Part shown: positions 7,152-7,549 of the stretch, piece by piece
Numbering within the stretch: position 1 is the stretch's first letter
How the letters are laid out: each line of letters begins with the position of its first letter
Source of the DNA: Acidobacteriota bacterium
GTDB lineage: Bacteria > Acidobacteriota > Terriglobia > Acidiferrales > UBA7541
Direction of reading: 5' to 3'
Length of the DNA stretch: 7,549 nucleotides
NCBI GenBank assembly: GCA_003224135.1
Contig: QHYO01000401.1
Location: 1-7,549 of the forward strand
Program-made: the position numbers and the translations under genes
Notes under the pieces: generated by a model
What the model saw: the letters and a program-made list of their open reading frames with translations, nothing else
Told to the model about the DNA's origin: nothing
Databases searched by the model: none

Positions 7152-7549
7152 ATGGACCTGCCATACCACTGGTGCCAGTGGCAGTCGAGCTCCCGTGTGC
7201 GTCCCAACTGGGGCCATCCGGATCATGACGCTTGTGGTACGGGCTTCATCGCGCGCCTCGGTGGACATGCAGGGCACGACATCATCGATTACGCGCTTAC
7301 CGCGCTCGAACGGTTGACGCACCGTGGTGGCGTGGACGCCGACGGGGCCAGTGGCGACGGAGCCGGCTTACTCGCCGGCCTACCCAGAGATTTCTTCAAA
7401 GCCAGAGCGGCAGAGCAGGGAATCGATCTTCCCGAGCAATTTGGCCTGGGCTTCGCCTTTTTTCCCTCCGAATCAGTCGTCGCGGCGAAAGCCGCCATCG
7501 AGGCTGCCGCCGATCAGGAACGCCTTCGCATCCTTGGCTGGCGGTGCGT
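7152..7549 (+). CDS. gltB: Glutamate synthase large subunit, N-terminal part (runs off right edge)
   Basis: The frame is open from the ATG at 7152 to the window end, 132 complete codons. It reads DHDACGTGFIARLGG, LTALERLTHRGGVDADG and SGDGAGLLAGLPRDFF, then FGLGFAFFPSES and LRILGWRC, the opening of the class II glutamine amidotransferase domain of GltB. C28 is the expected catalytic nucleophile, exposed after removal of a 27-residue propeptide that includes WCQWQSSSRVRPNWG. GltB with GltD converts glutamine and 2-oxoglutarate into two glutamates for nitrogen assimilation. An in-frame TAA (7143-7145) just upstream makes this ATG the earliest start. No Shine-Dalgarno sequence is evident. A ferredoxin-dependent form (GltS/GlsF) cannot be excluded without the rest of the gene. 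Confidence 0.9.
   Translation, partial: MDLPYHWCQWQSSSRVRPNWGHPDHDACGTGFIARLGGHAGHDIIDYALTALERLTHRGGVDADGASGDGAGLLAGLPRDFFKARAAEQGIDLPEQFGLGFAFFPSESVVAAKAAIEAAADQERLRILGWRC

Overview
This window looks like a chromosomal contig from an Acidobacteriota-type soil bacterium, or a metagenome bin of one. I base that on protein resemblance only: an N-terminus matching the secreted quinoproteins common in that phylum beside a di-heme cytochrome c, and a short AhcY ending in ASWQEGT. The phylum call is inference. No mobile element, CRISPR array, tRNA or rRNA was seen.

Layout. (1) Positions 1-1044, minus strand: a di-heme cytochrome c gene followed 19 bp later by the 5' end of a secreted PQQ-type beta-propeller protein, which runs off the left edge. 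Together they look like a periplasmic oxidation module, dehydrogenase plus electron acceptor. (2) 1045-1422: a non-coding divergent region with repeated ATTCAAT boxes and several hairpins ahead of metK. (3) 1423-4129, plus strand: the S-adenosylmethionine cycle pair metK (SAM synthetase) and ahcY (S-adenosylhomocysteine hydrolase), followed by a clear intrinsic terminator. (4) 4228-7049: a tldD and pmbA/tldE pair, a two-subunit metalloprotease of the TldD/TldE type. (5) 7152-7549: the 5' end of gltB (glutamate synthase large subunit), which runs off the right edge.

The striking point is that both SAM-cycle genes are broken as written. metK carries an in-frame TGA at codon 42, inside an otherwise well-conserved frame. 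ahcY carries a perfect 121-bp tandem duplication that shifts the frame and creates a TAA, cutting off the last 54 residues. Everything else in both proteins looks intact and conserved, and the neighbouring genes are undamaged. Either the lesions are very recent, or the assembled sequence contains errors, or (for the TGA) recoding occurs. The exactness of the duplication makes an assembly artefact a serious possibility.

I found no convincing new multi-gene system. The observations most worth checking are the two lesions, the structured metK leader, and a possible leaderless gltB start.
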